A stretch of 64,000 nt of DNA, from NCBI GenBank assembly GCA_017940415.1, contig JAGAYR010000026.1, positions 1 to 64,000 on the forward strand, written 5' to 3'. Source of the stretch: Lachnospiraceae bacterium. Lineage in GTDB: Bacteria; Bacillota; Clostridia; Lachnospirales; Lachnospiraceae. Below the pieces are notes generated by a model that was not told where the DNA came from, did no database searches, and saw nothing but the letters and a program-made list of their open reading frames with translations. Of this stretch, positions 7,383 to 16,169 are shown piece by piece. Within the stretch, counting starts at the first letter, position 1. Every line of letters begins with the position of its first letter. The position numbers and the translations under genes are program-made.

Positions 7383-7448
7383 CTTCGTGGGTATAGAAAA
7401 CAATTTCCTCCGACTATTTTTGAAGAATAGTTTATTGACGACACGAAG
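7383..7448 (+). promoter_or_regulatory. Structured leader that can sequester the EAL ribosome site
   Basis: CTTCGTG (7383-7389) can pair with CACGAAG (7442-7448), closing an inner hairpin ACTATT/AATAGT (7413-7418 / 7426-7431). The outer stem's 3' strand contains the start of AAGGA, the only candidate Shine-Dalgarno before the ATG at 7464. This would allow regulation of translation. It does not match the GEMM c-di-GMP riboswitch cores I know. Confidence 0.35.
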
Positions 7449-7463
7449 GATAGCAGGTAATAA

Positions 7464-8171
7464 ATGATAAATTTTGACCATTTACCATTGGGTAAAGATA
7501 TCCTGGATGCATTGAAGGAATTATCCATCAATTATGTATTCCAGCCTATCTTTCAGGCAGACGGCAAAACTACATACGCATGGGAAGCGCTTATGCGTCC
7601 CAACGGAATGACTGTAACGGAACTTATCGAAGATTATACGAAGAAGAATAAACTTCATGTTCTTGAGGTTGCTACATTCTTCGGGGCAATGCAGGAGTTC
7701 TTTGAAAGAGGATATACTCAGAAGATATCGATCAATTCTTTTTCTTCCGACTGTATGAGCGTGGAAGAGTCCGAGGTGTTTTATGAAACCTTCGGTGAAG
7801 AACTTCGAGACAGACTTATAGTCGAGAATCTTGAATATCCTTATTCTTCTGCTGAAGACTGTCAGGAAAAGAGTAAGTCCGTAAGGCTGATGAACAACAT
7901 GCTTTCCGTTGATGATTTCGGAAACGGCATCAATGATCTTGAAACGGTAGAGCTTATGGAGCCCGACATCGTTAAGCTGGATCGCGGACTGATCTCGGGA
8001 ATAGACCATGATTCCGAGAAGCAGGACAATGTCGAAAGCCTTGTTTCACATTTCCATTCAAAGGGTATGCTGGTGGTAGCAGAGGGTGTCGAGGAAAAGG
8101 CTGAATTTGATTATCTGAAAGGACTCGGGGTAGACCTTTATCAGGGCTTTTATCTCGCTCGTCCCGCTTGA
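7464..8171 (+). CDS. Stand-alone EAL-domain c-di-GMP phosphodiesterase
   Basis: Expected to hydrolyse cyclic di-GMP to pGpG. The 235-residue protein is a lone EAL domain: EALMRP at residues 41-46, the metal-site Asn in ISINSFSSD, VDDFGNGINDL (loop 6, DDFG intact), the catalytic Lys in PDIVKLDRGLI, AEGVEE, and the closing QGFYLARPA. The usual general base and metal ligands appear present, so activity is likely; the position normally read ETE is ENLEYP, a mild deviation. No sensory or membrane domain is attached. Monocistronic, with a structured leader upstream. Confidence 0.9.
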   Translation: MINFDHLPLGKDILDALKELSINYVFQPIFQADGKTTYAWEALMRPNGMTVTELIEDYTKKNKLHVLEVATFFGAMQEFFERGYTQKISINSFSSDCMSVEESEVFYETFGEELRDRLIVENLEYPYSSAEDCQEKSKSVRLMNNMLSVDDFGNGINDLETVELMEPDIVKLDRGLISGIDHDSEKQDNVESLVSHFHSKGMLVVAEGVEEKAEFDYLKGLGVDLYQGFYLARPA

Positions 8172-8197
8172 TGATAATGTAAAGTATATTTTTATTC

Positions 8198-8236
8198 CGG
8201 GGCCGGTTTTTTGAACAGAAAAGCCGTCCCCGTTTT
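8198..8236 (+). terminator. Terminator after EAL gene
   Basis: CGGGGCCGGTTTT (8198-8210) pairs with AAAAGCCGTCCCCG (8219-8232, one bulge), then TTTTC. Confidence 0.75.
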
Positions 8237-8259
8237 CTTTTGGCGGATACGGGATTTTC

Positions 8260-8288
8260 TTGTTAAAACCGTGGTTTTGATATATAAT
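8260..8288 (+). promoter_or_regulatory. Sigma-A-type promoter for SEC-C operon
   Basis: TTGTTA (8260-8265), 17-nt spacer, TATAAT (8283-8288). Confidence 0.65.
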
Positions 8289-8324
8289 ATACGTTGATTT
8301 TTTTGATAGAAAGGGGCATGAAAA

Positions 8325-8831
8325 ATGGCACTGCTTGAAGATTGGCGAAGACTCGCTTATAACGACAAAGCTGATAAAGGACAGATTCAGAAACTGTGGG
8401 GAGATTATTTCCTCAAGGAGAAGGAGATTTACGCAGAGCTTCTTAAAAATCCCGATGAAGAGGTAAAAGGAACCGTTAAGGATCTTGCTGCAAAGTACGG
8501 CATCGATCTTATGTTCATGACCGGTTTCCTTGATGGTATAAATGATTCACTTAAGACTCCCAATCCCATTGAGGAGATGACCGAGGATACCGAAGTATCT
8601 CTTGCATTCGATAAGGAGCTTCTTTACAAGAACATGGTAGGCGCAGGCGCTGACTGGCTCTATGGTCTTGAAGAGTGGAATGCTATCTTTGACGAAGCTA
8701 AGAGAAAAGAGCTCTATCACGAGCAGAAGATCTCCGGCACCGTAAAGCGTGAAGGTGCTAAGGTTTATCCCAACGATCCCTGCCCTTGCGGAAGCGGCAA
8801 GAAGTATAAGAAGTGTTGCGGAAAGGCTTGA
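8325..8831 (+). CDS. SEC-C motif protein
   Basis: The 168-residue protein ends in a SEC-C zinc-binding motif ([17 protein letters not shown], the CxCx8CC pattern), as on the C-terminus of SecA and many small proteins. The N-terminal 140 residues are helical and acidic with no recognised catalytic motif. SEC-C domains bind zinc and often contact ribosomes or nucleic acid; its role here is unknown. The next gene begins 1 nt after its stop, so the two are translationally coupled. Confidence 0.85.
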   Translation: MALLEDWRRLAYNDKADKGQIQKLWGDYFLKEKEIYAELLKNPDEEVKGTVKDLAAKYGIDLMFMTGFLDGINDSLKTPNPIEEMTEDTEVSLAFDKELLYKNMVGAGADWLYGLEEWNAIFDEAKRKELYHEQKISGTVKREGAKVYPNDPCPCGSGKKYKKCCGKA

Positions 8832-8832
8832 T

Positions 8833-9486
8833 ATGGCTAAGAAAACCGACAAAAAACCGGAAACCGTTCACAAAGCTTCAAGACCTAAGATAAAGCCCAC
8901 GGCTGCATTTTACGGACTTATATGCATGATCATCGGCATCATCGATCTGGTCAATCCCGAGAGAATGCTGAATATCATCGCCTATGCTTTGGGAATATCC
9001 GCTATCATAGGCGGACTCATCTTTGTGATCATGTATCTTGCAAGAGATGTTAAGCATAATCTCGGCAACAATGATTTCTTAAACGGATTGGTTTCCATAG
9101 TAGTTGGTATAGTAATACTCCTTAAGTGGAAAGAACTGATGACCATCGTTCCCATTGTATTGGGAGTACTGATCATCGTAAGCGGATGCATCAAGCTTCA
9201 GGATTCAATAGATCTTAAAAAGCTGGGACATCCCATGTTTACCGCAATGCTGATACTGGCACTTATATTCATAGTATTCGGTGCCGTACTCGTTGCGAAT
9301 CCCTTTGAAAGTGAGATACTCCTGTTAAGGCTTATAGGAGTTGCTCTTATCATTGCGGGAATGACAGATCTTGTAGCTTCGGTATTTTTTGAGGGAATCA
9401 GAAGTCAGTATGATACCGAAACAATCGAGACTACATACACCGAAGCTGAGAGCCAAGGTGATGATACCGATAAGGTAAACAAATAG
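8833..9486 (+). CDS. DUF308/HdeD-like membrane protein
   Basis: The 217-residue protein has a lysine-rich cytoplasmic N-terminus and about six hydrophobic segments arranged as repeated two-helix units, each containing GI.NP...I.G...I.G.. patterns (for example FYGLICMIIGIIDLVNPE) typical of DUF308. The start at 8833 immediately follows the SEC-C stop; a longer frame from 8749 only overlaps that gene. It is followed 15 nt later by apt. Its function is unknown; relatives of HdeD are linked to acid and envelope stress. Confidence 0.8.
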   Translation: MAKKTDKKPETVHKASRPKIKPTAAFYGLICMIIGIIDLVNPERMLNIIAYALGISAIIGGLIFVIMYLARDVKHNLGNNDFLNGLVSIVVGIVILLKWKELMTIVPIVLGVLIIVSGCIKLQDSIDLKKLGHPMFTAMLILALIFIVFGAVLVANPFESEILLLRLIGVALIIAGMTDLVASVFFEGIRSQYDTETIETTYTEAESQGDDTDKVNK

Positions 9487-9501
9487 GGGGAAAGGCAAAA
9501 G

Positions 9502-10026
9502 ATGAAAAAACTTGAAGATTATGTAACAACGATTCCCGATTTTCCCGAGCCCGGCATTATGTTCAGAGACATTACTTCCGTACTTCAGGATGCGGACGGA
9601 CTCAGACTTGCTATCGATACCATGCAGGATGCCATTAAGGATCTTGATTTTGATGTAGTAGTAGGACCGGAATCGAGAGGGTTTATTTTCGGAATGCCCA
9701 TTGCTTACAATCTTCATAAGCCTTTTGTTCTCATCAGAAAAAAGGGAAAGCTTCCCAGAGAAACTGTTGAGAAGACTTATGATCTTGAATACGGCACCGC
9801 AACCATCGAGATGCACAAAGACTCCATCAAGCCCGGACAGAAAGTTCTTATAGTAGACGATCTTATCGCTACCGGCGGAACCACTCAGGCTATGATCGAG
9901 ATGATAGAAGGCCTCGGCGGTAAAGTTGTCGGAATCTCTGTCGTAATGGAACTTGCAGGTCTCAAGGGCAGGGACAAACTTAAGGGATACAGACTCGAAT
10001 CTTGTATCACATATCCCGGAAATTGA
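9502..10026 (+). CDS. apt: Adenine phosphoribosyltransferase
   Basis: Salvages adenine with PRPP to AMP in the cytoplasm. At 174 residues it is the usual length. It starts LEDYVTTIPDFPEPGIMFRDIT, and the PRPP-binding motif VLIVDDLIATGGT is at about residues 115-127. GGGGGAAAGG gives a good ribosome site. It sits directly before rel, an order common in Firmicutes that links purine salvage to the (p)ppGpp response. Confidence 0.97.
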   Translation: MKKLEDYVTTIPDFPEPGIMFRDITSVLQDADGLRLAIDTMQDAIKDLDFDVVVGPESRGFIFGMPIAYNLHKPFVLIRKKGKLPRETVEKTYDLEYGTATIEMHKDSIKPGQKVLIVDDLIATGGTTQAMIEMIEGLGGKVVGISVVMELAGLKGRDKLKGYRLESCITYPGN

Positions 10027-10034
10027 TTTAATTA

Positions 10035-10063
10035 CGGTCACTTATCATTAAGTGACCGGTTTT
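10035..10063 (+). terminator. Terminator-like hairpin between apt and rel
   Basis: CGGTCACTTA (10035-10044) pairs perfectly with TAAGTGACCG (10049-10058), followed by GTTTTA. The T tract is weak, so partial read-through into rel is plausible. Confidence 0.6.
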
Positions 10064-10090
10064 AGAATTAAAAAGGATTTTCAGTTACGT

Positions 10091-12406
10091 ATGAAGGATA
10101 TTTCGGACATTAAAGACGGAACCATAACCGAAAGGGGAGGTATCTGCGAAAACCAGGATTTCACAGATCCTAAGCTCCTGTACGAGGAGCTTGTTTCCCA
10201 TGTCCGTAAATATCATCCCAGCGACGATATCACTATGATCGAGAAGGCATTTGCTCTTGCGGACAGTGCCCACAAAGGTCAGATCAGAAAATCAGGTGAG
10301 CCTTATATCATCCATCCTCTCAATGTTGCCATTATTCTGGCTGAGCTGGAAATGGATAAAGAGACCATCGCTGCTGCACTTCTTCATGACGTACTTGAGG
10401 ATACCGAAGTATCGGAAACCAGTCTCAGACAGGAATTCGGCGACGAAGTAACCCTGCTCGTATCAGGCGTAACAAAGCTGGAAAATATTCCTCTTTCGAG
10501 AAACACCGATCAGTCCGACGAAAAGCTCGAGATCCAGGCAGAAAATCTTCGTAAGATGTTCTATGCCATGGCTCGTGATATCAGAGTTATTCTGATAAAG
10601 CTCGCGGACCGTCTCCACAATATGCGCACTCTTCAGTACCAGCCTCCCGCAAGCCAGATCAGGATTGCGCGTGAGACAATGGATATCTATTGTCCCATTG
10701 CACAGCGTCTGGGTATCAGCAGGATCAAGGTTGAACTGGACGATCTTTCCCTCAAATATCTTGAGCCCGAAGCATATAACGAACTCAAGAACGCTATCGC
10801 GGAAAAGAAAACAGAGCGTGAGGCCTACATCGAATCCATAGTAAAAGATGTTAAGGGATATATCGATGAGGCAGGAATTAAAGCGAAAGTAAACGGAAGA
10901 GTCAAGCACTTCTTCTCCATCTACAAGAAGATGAAGAACCAGAACAAGACTCTCGATCAGATATATGACCTCTTTGCGGTCAGGATCATTGTTGATTCCG
11001 TTATGGACTGCTACGCCGCACTCGGCGTAATTCACGAAAACTACAAACCTATTCCGGGCAGATTCAAAGATTACATTGCAATGCCCAAGGAGAATATGTA
11101 CCAGTCTCTCCATACCACCCTTATCGGTAAGGACGGACAGCCTTTCGAGATTCAGATCAGAACCTTCGAAATGCACAAAGCAGCTGAATACGGTATTGCC
11201 GCTCACTGGAAGTATAAGGAGGCTTCAAACGGAAAGACTCCCGAAACCGGTGAAGAAGAAAAGCTGACATGGCTCAGACAGATCCTTGAGTGGCAGCAGG
11301 ATATGACCGATAACAAGGAATTCATGAATCTGCTCAAGAATGACCTGGATCTGTTCTCGGATTCTGTATATTGCTTTACTCCCAGCGGAGAAGTTAAGAA
11401 TCTCCCTTCGGGATCATGCCCCATAGACTTTGCATATGCGATTCATTCCGCAGTCGGAAACCGCATGGTGGGTGCAAGGGTTAACGGAAAGCTGGTTCCC
11501 ATCGACTATCGTATCAAAAACGGCGATCGTATTGAGATCATAACCAGTGCCAATATCAAAGGACCCAGTGCTGACTGGCTCAGTATCGTTAAGAGTACTC
11601 AGGCCAAGAACAAGATCAATCAGTGGTTTAAGTCCGTCACCAAGGAAGATAACATTACCAAGGGTAAGGACATGCTCTTAACCTATGCCAAGTCAAGAGG
11701 CATAGATATATATGCGATAATGACTCCCGATTATCAGGAAGACATCGCATCCAAGTATTGTTATCAGGATTGGAATTCGATCCTTGCGGCAGTGGGAAGA
11801 GGGGCCCTCAAAGAAGGTCAGGTCCTCGGAAGACTGGAAGCACTTTATGAGAAAGATCATCCTACGATCCTTTCCAATGAAGAAGTTATCGCGCAGATCA
11901 CGGAAGCCAATCAGAATGCGTCTGCAAGACATTCGAACGGAAATAACGGCGGTATCACAGTAAGAGGTATCTCCGATCTGTCCGTAAGATTTTCTAAGTG
12001 CTGTTCCCCTGTTCCCGGTGATGAGATCGTCGGTTTCGTTACAAGAGGAAGAGGAATATCCATACACAGAACAGACTGTATCAACATCCTTGCTCTTCCC
12101 GCGGATGAGAGAACCAGACTCATTGAAGCGTCATGGGCACCCGAGTCTCTCAGCTCCGGAACCGGAAGCTATGAGGTTGATATCAGGATCTTTGCAAATG
12201 ACAGAAGCGGAATACTTGCCGATATCTCCAGGATATTTACAGAGAAGAACATTTCACTTCTCGGCGTTAATTCCCGCGTTAATAAACAGCAGGTTGCAAC
12301 GATCCAGCTGACATTCGAGATTCACGGACGTGATGAACTCGAAAACATCTGTGATAAGATCCGTTCAATTCAAGGCGTTGTAGACATCGAAAGAGCAGGA
12401 GCATAA
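10091..12406 (+). CDS. rel: Bifunctional (p)ppGpp synthetase/hydrolase
   Basis: Makes and degrades the stringent-response alarmone (p)ppGpp. From ATG 10091 the protein is 771 residues. Domains in order are: HD hydrolase (HKGQIRKSGEPYIIHPLNVA and LLHDVLEDT), synthetase (YDLFAVRIIV, then FKDYIAMPKENMYQSLHTT), TGS (YCFTPSGEVKNLPSG), a Cys-rich segment (FSKCCSPVPGDEI) and a C-terminal ACT domain. The hydrolase HD residues are intact, so both activities are expected. The frame is open from a GTG at 10052, but that lies inside the apt terminator hairpin, so the ATG is preferred. The stop overlaps the next start (TAATG). Confidence 0.96.
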   Translation: MKDISDIKDGTITERGGICENQDFTDPKLLYEELVSHVRKYHPSDDITMIEKAFALADSAHKGQIRKSGEPYIIHPLNVAIILAELEMDKETIAAALLHDVLEDTEVSETSLRQEFGDEVTLLVSGVTKLENIPLSRNTDQSDEKLEIQAENLRKMFYAMARDIRVILIKLADRLHNMRTLQYQPPASQIRIARETMDIYCPIAQRLGISRIKVELDDLSLKYLEPEAYNELKNAIAEKKTEREAYIESIVKDVKGYIDEAGIKAKVNGRVKHFFSIYKKMKNQNKTLDQIYDLFAVRIIVDSVMDCYAALGVIHENYKPIPGRFKDYIAMPKENMYQSLHTTLIGKDGQPFEIQIRTFEMHKAAEYGIAAHWKYKEASNGKTPETGEEEKLTWLRQILEWQQDMTDNKEFMNLLKNDLDLFSDSVYCFTPSGEVKNLPSGSCPIDFAYAIHSAVGNRMVGARVNGKLVPIDYRIKNGDRIEIITSANIKGPSADWLSIVKSTQAKNKINQWFKSVTKEDNITKGKDMLLTYAKSRGIDIYAIMTPDYQEDIASKYCYQDWNSILAAVGRGALKEGQVLGRLEALYEKDHPTILSNEEVIAQITEANQNASARHSNGNNGGITVRGISDLSVRFSKCCSPVPGDEIVGFVTRGRGISIHRTDCINILALPADERTRLIEASWAPESLSSGTGSYEVDIRIFANDRSGILADISRIFTEKNISLLGVNSRVNKQQVATIQLTFEIHGRDELENICDKIRSIQGVVDIERAGA

Positions 12407-13077
12407 TGGGTAAGATCAAGATAGGCGGAATGGTAATAGGTGCGGTTCAGACCAATTGCTATTTTGTGTACAGAGAAGGCGAGAAGGATTGCATCGTATT
12501 TGATGCTCCGGATACCGGCAAAGAGATCGTAAGACGTATCGAGGGTGCCGGTCTTCATGTGCGTGCGCTTATCCTTACTCACGGACATTTCGATCATATA
12601 ATGGGTGCACAGGATCTTCGTACTTCCGCTTCCGGTCTTGCGGAAAGCAGGGGCGAAGAATCCGTTAAGATCTATGCCCCTTCTGCGGAAAAAGAAATGC
12701 TTTCCGATTCGTCTTACAATATGACTGCAATGATGGATAATCCCATGACGGTCCGCCCCAATGAATGGCTTGAAGACGGACAGGAACTTGAAATCGCAGG
12801 TATTAAGATAAAGGTTATTTTTACACCCGGACATACACCCGGCAGTGCATCATTTTATATCGAGGAAGCGGGATTCCTTATTTCAGGAGATACTCTTTTC
12901 CAGGAATCCGTTGGAAGAACCGATTTTAAGGGAGGAAGTGCTCAGACACTTTCAAAGAGCATTGAAGAAAAGCTCTTTACCCTTCCCGATGATACACAGG
13001 TATTTCCCGGCCATGGAGCTTCAACAACAATAGGACACGAAAAAAAGTACAACCCGTTCTTTACGGATGAATTTTGA
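12406..13077 (+). CDS. MBL-fold hydrolase, glyoxalase II-like (YqgX type)
   Basis: A metallo-beta-lactamase-fold hydrolase of 223 residues with the metal motif LTHGHFDHIMG (HxHxDH), the distal metal ligands in TPGHTPGS and ISGDTLF, and FPGHG. It resembles hydroxyacylglutathione hydrolases and Bacillus YqgX; the substrate is probably a thioester such as a bacillithiol or lactoyl adduct, but this is inferred from the family. Its ATG overlaps the rel stop by 1 nt and its TGA overlaps the hemZ ATG, so the three genes form one operon. Confidence 0.9.
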   Translation: MGKIKIGGMVIGAVQTNCYFVYREGEKDCIVFDAPDTGKEIVRRIEGAGLHVRALILTHGHFDHIMGAQDLRTSASGLAESRGEESVKIYAPSAEKEMLSDSSYNMTAMMDNPMTVRPNEWLEDGQELEIAGIKIKVIFTPGHTPGSASFYIEEAGFLISGDTLFQESVGRTDFKGGSAQTLSKSIEEKLFTLPDDTQVFPGHGASTTIGHEKKYNPFFTDEF

Positions 13078-14651
13078 TGAATAACACTTACGTATATATT
13101 GAACCGGAGAAGTTTTTGATGGATGTTCTGGCACTTCTCCGGTCCTTTTATGCAAAACTGGATATTAAACCCGTTGTCCCCGAGAGCAGGGGAGATGTCA
13201 AAGTGGAAGCCGAAAAGGCCGGATACTTTTTCTCCGTTAAGGTTTTGGATGACGGCAGGGCTCTGGTTTCTTTTAAGGAATCGTCTTTTGAGTTTGTTCC
13301 CGTAACTTCTTCACCGGAAGATTTTACGGCGTATAAAAAGGAACTCTGCAGAAAGCTCTATTCAGTATTCAAAGACGACACGGGACATGACCTTCCCTGG
13401 GGTATGATGAATGGTGTAAGGCCTACGAAGCCTGCGTTTATCGCCGCACTTGCGGGAAGAGGCAAATCCGAATCCGATGAGTACTACAGATCCGAGTATC
13501 TGGTAACCGATGAAAAAGCGGATATGTCCTGGGAAATTGCAAGGTCTGAGCTGAATGTTTTAAGCGGATGCGAGCACAGGGAGAGCGTATGCGCAGGAGA
13601 CAGAAGAGGATATGCAGGCGGTTATTCCGTTTACATCGGTATTCCTTTTTGCCCCAGCAGATGTCTGTACTGTTCCTTTACCGCATATCCTTTGGCTGCA
13701 TTTAAAGACGGCGGTGATGAGTATGTGAAATTTCTGATCGAAGAGATGAAGGCATGCTCCGGGATATTCCACGGAAACGCGCCTGACAGTGTTTATATGG
13801 GAGGCGGAACTCCCACCGCGCTTAATGCATCGCAGCTGGACAGAATAATCTCAACTGCGGAAGATGTCTTTTTTACAGGGCCTTCAATAGAATTTACCGT
13901 TGAAGCCGGAAGAGCGGATTCAATAACCGAAGATAAATTAAAGGTGTTGAAAAAGCACGGCATATCCAGAATATCCGTTAATCCTCAGACTTTTAACCAG
14001 AAGACTCTTGATCTGATCGGAAGGAAAGCCACTGCAGCCGAGACCATAGAAAGCTTTAAGCTGGCCAGGGAACTGGGCTTCGACAATATCAATATGGACA
14101 TCATCCTGGGGCTTCCGGGTGAAGGCATTGATGAAGTTAAGCACACCTGTGAAATGATAGAAGAGCTGAAGCCGGATTCGCTCACAGTACATTCACTTGC
14201 GCTTAAGAGAGCGTCCTTCCTCGGTGAGTGGATTGAGAAAAACGGTCACTCCGCATTTACCAATACGGATGAGATACAGGCACTTGCGAGAAAATGCGCT
14301 GCATCCATCGGCCTTGAACCCTATTATCTCTACAGGCAGAAGGATATGTCCGGAGGTTTTGAAAACATCGGATATGCGCTTCCCGGCAAAGAGTGTCTCT
14401 ATAACGTAGTGATGATGGAAGAGGTCCAGAGCATCCTGGGATTCGGTGCTGGTACCATAAGCAAGAAAGTTGTTCCTGCTTCAGATACGGATTCGGATAA
14501 GGCTGCAGGGGATATGAATCTCGGAGAACTCATCAGATCCGGTGATGCACTTCATATGGACATTTCCAGATGTGAGAACTTTAAAGAAGTGGGAGATTAC
14601 ATTAACCGTCTTCCCGAACTTATAGACAGGAAAAATGAATTATTCAAATAA
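13077..14651 (+). CDS. hemZ: HemZ-like radical SAM protein (coproporphyrinogen dehydrogenase family)
   Basis: The 524-residue protein has the radical-SAM cluster motif CPSRCLYC (CxxxCxxC, about residue 190), preceded by a 180-residue N-terminal domain characteristic of HemZ rather than HemN. Next come MGGGTPTAL and ISVNPQTFNQKTL and the MDIILGLPGEG segment. HemZ proteins are annotated as oxygen-independent coproporphyrinogen III dehydrogenases, but no other haem-synthesis gene is nearby, so the true role in this anaerobe is open. ATG 13077 overlaps the upstream TGA and is preferred to a TTG at 13074. Confidence 0.88.
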   Translation: MNNTYVYIEPEKFLMDVLALLRSFYAKLDIKPVVPESRGDVKVEAEKAGYFFSVKVLDDGRALVSFKESSFEFVPVTSSPEDFTAYKKELCRKLYSVFKDDTGHDLPWGMMNGVRPTKPAFIAALAGRGKSESDEYYRSEYLVTDEKADMSWEIARSELNVLSGCEHRESVCAGDRRGYAGGYSVYIGIPFCPSRCLYCSFTAYPLAAFKDGGDEYVKFLIEEMKACSGIFHGNAPDSVYMGGGTPTALNASQLDRIISTAEDVFFTGPSIEFTVEAGRADSITEDKLKVLKKHGISRISVNPQTFNQKTLDLIGRKATAAETIESFKLARELGFDNINMDIILGLPGEGIDEVKHTCEMIEELKPDSLTVHSLALKRASFLGEWIEKNGHSAFTNTDEIQALARKCAASIGLEPYYLYRQKDMSGGFENIGYALPGKECLYNVVMMEEVQSILGFGAGTISKKVVPASDTDSDKAAGDMNLGELIRSGDALHMDISRCENFKEVGDYINRLPELIDRKNELFK

Positions 14652-14679
14652 AAAACGAGGGGACATTTACCCTCGTTTT
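14652..14679. terminator. Bidirectional terminator between convergent genes
   Basis: AAAACGAGGG (14652-14661) pairs perfectly with CCCTCGTTTT (14670-14679). It gives T tracts on both strands and separates hemZ from the minus-strand GGDEF gene. Confidence 0.85.
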
Positions 14680-14692
14680 ATAATGCAAAAAA

Positions 14693-15991
14693 TTATAAGA
14701 TCCTGATGCAGTTTCTGCCTGATTCTTTGGCCTGATAAAGAGCTTTGTCCATTCTGTCGAAAGCCACTTCGAATTCATCACCGTTGATGATCTGTGTAAC
14801 ACCGATACTTACGGTAACATTTCCGGCTACATTAAATTCTTCTTCGGATACTTTGGAACGTATCTCTTCGGCAAACTGACGTGCCTCTTCCACACCCGTA
14901 TCATAGCAGACCGCGGTAAATTCCTCACCGCCCCATCTTCCGATAACTGCATTCTTTTTGGCGAAGTATTCTTTGATCATGTATGCGAAATGCTTAAGTG
15001 TCATATCACCTACGGCATGTCCGTACTGATCGTTAACGCTCTTGAAGAAATCGATGTCGAACATCATCATCGAAACTTTTCTGTCGGTTCTTCCGACTAT
15101 TTCAATGGCGTTATGAATCTCGGTTTCGATTCTTCCGTGGTTAAAGATATCAGTTAAGGTATCCTTGGAAGCCAGCTCTTCGTACTTCTTAAGTGTGGAC
15201 ATGAGCTGTACGGAATTTTCATGGATGTCCTGAACCATGAATACGTAACGGTAATCTTCTTTGTTATTGGTCTCCGCGCGGGAGAAGATGAGCTTAACCC
15301 AGATGTAAATGCCTTCGAGGTTCTTCATGAGGCAGTCAAAAGAAGACGTACTGCCGGGCTCGAGATGTGTTTTCAGATATTCGGGATCCGTTCTTTCCAG
15401 GAAGGTATCCTTATCGTCGGGCCAGATCATATTGACGATCATCATTCTCCACTGGGAATATTTGATCTCAACATCCATGGTATCATCGGATACTTCGGAG
15501 ATGCTGATACTGGAAGTGGAATCCTTGAACAGATCAATGTACATGGAGAAGAGATATGTGTTCTGGATGGTGGTGACCTTCTCGTTGGTCAAAAACTCCT
15601 GCATATAATCGCTGGAGTCCAGTTCGTATAGGATAAGTAAATAGTAATCATCCACATAAGGCGTAATTGTCATCTGGACGGAATGAGGAGTGCCGTCTTT
15701 GAACAGCTTAAGCCTTCTGCTGTACTTTCCTTTGAATTTGCCTATTCTGGGGATGAATACCTGGTAATCTTCGGTAACTTCTTTATCCTGTTCGTTTTTC
15801 AGATGGAACCAGAGTTTTTGGGTCAGCTCTTTATAGCTGCCGGCGTCATCAATAAAGTCGGTAAACATGCCCTTTTTTACCAGGGTTTTGTATGTGTCTG
15901 CATCAGAATCAACGACCGCGATCACGTCGATCCCGTTTTCTATGAAAGATGCAGCATCCTGCAAAGTGAATTCATCCATATTTTTAGCCAT
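14693..15991 (-). CDS. GGDEF-domain diguanylate cyclase with N-terminal sensory regions
   Basis: Makes c-di-GMP from two GTP. The C-terminal GGDEF domain (about residues 270-432) carries the active-site variant GGEEF (GRWGGEEF, about residue 355), which is competent in known cyclases; no RxxD inhibitory site precedes it. The first 260 residues lack membrane helices. They look like two alpha/beta PAS-like units, including a segment ending NLEGIYIWVKLIFSRAE that resembles a PAS core. So this is a cytoplasmic sensor. AGGAGG lies 6 nt before the ATG at 15991. Confidence 0.88.
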   Translation of the reverse strand: MAKNMDEFTLQDAASFIENGIDVIAVVDSDADTYKTLVKKGMFTDFIDDAGSYKELTQKLWFHLKNEQDKEVTEDYQVFIPRIGKFKGKYSRRLKLFKDGTPHSVQMTITPYVDDYYLLILYELDSSDYMQEFLTNEKVTTIQNTYLFSMYIDLFKDSTSSISISEVSDDTMDVEIKYSQWRMMIVNMIWPDDKDTFLERTDPEYLKTHLEPGSTSSFDCLMKNLEGIYIWVKLIFSRAETNNKEDYRYVFMVQDIHENSVQLMSTLKKYEELASKDTLTDIFNHGRIETEIHNAIEIVGRTDRKVSMMMFDIDFFKSVNDQYGHAVGDMTLKHFAYMIKEYFAKKNAVIGRWGGEEFTAVCYDTGVEEARQFAEEIRSKVSEEEFNVAGNVTVSIGVTQIINGDEFEVAFDRMDKALYQAKESGRNCIRIL

Positions 15992-16026
15992 GGCAAATCC
16001 TCCTGATTTGAAAAAGCACTTCTGTT

Positions 16027-16055
16027 ATTATACCGCTTTTTGCCTTTTTAGTTAA
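16027..16055 (-). promoter_or_regulatory. Promoter of minus-strand GGDEF gene
   Basis: On the minus strand: TTAACT (16055-16050), 17-nt spacer, TATAAT (16032-16027). Confidence 0.5.
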
Positions 16056-16082
16056 CAATAAGCTCAAATTCAGTGTCTCTAA

Positions 16083-16111
16083 TTGCAAGAAGAATATATC
16101 TGTGCTAATAT
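16083..16111 (+). promoter_or_regulatory. Sigma-A-type promoter of amino-acid ABC operon
   Basis: TTGCAA (16083-16088), 17-nt spacer, extended -10 TGC + TAATAT (16106-16111). The segment 16103-16120 is nearly identical to the hisS promoter region at 19914-19931. Confidence 0.65.
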
Positions 16112-16126
16112 TTTAAAGATTTTATC

Positions 16127-16144
16127 ACTTTAATTTATTAAAGT
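16127..16144 (+). promoter_or_regulatory. Palindrome in 5' leader of ABC operon
   Basis: ACTTTAA-TTTA-TTAAAGT is a perfect 7-bp inverted repeat placed between the predicted transcription start (about 16118) and the ribosome site. It could be a repressor operator; no known regulator motif is recognised. Confidence 0.4.
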
Positions 16145-16169
16145 AATTTGATTTTGAGGAGTTTTTATT

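Noticed and set aside
7330..7463. c-di-GMP (GEMM) riboswitch before the EAL gene
   Set aside because: The conserved GEMM core bases and tetraloop-receptor pattern were not found; only a simple stem-loop is present.
10052..10090. Upstream GTG start for rel
   Set aside because: It lies inside the hairpin that ends apt and has no ribosome site; ATG 10091 fits the family start better.
14652..14679. Member of the palindromic repeat family behind hemZ
   Set aside because: Contains GGGGACA by chance but has a simple terminator stem with different arms.
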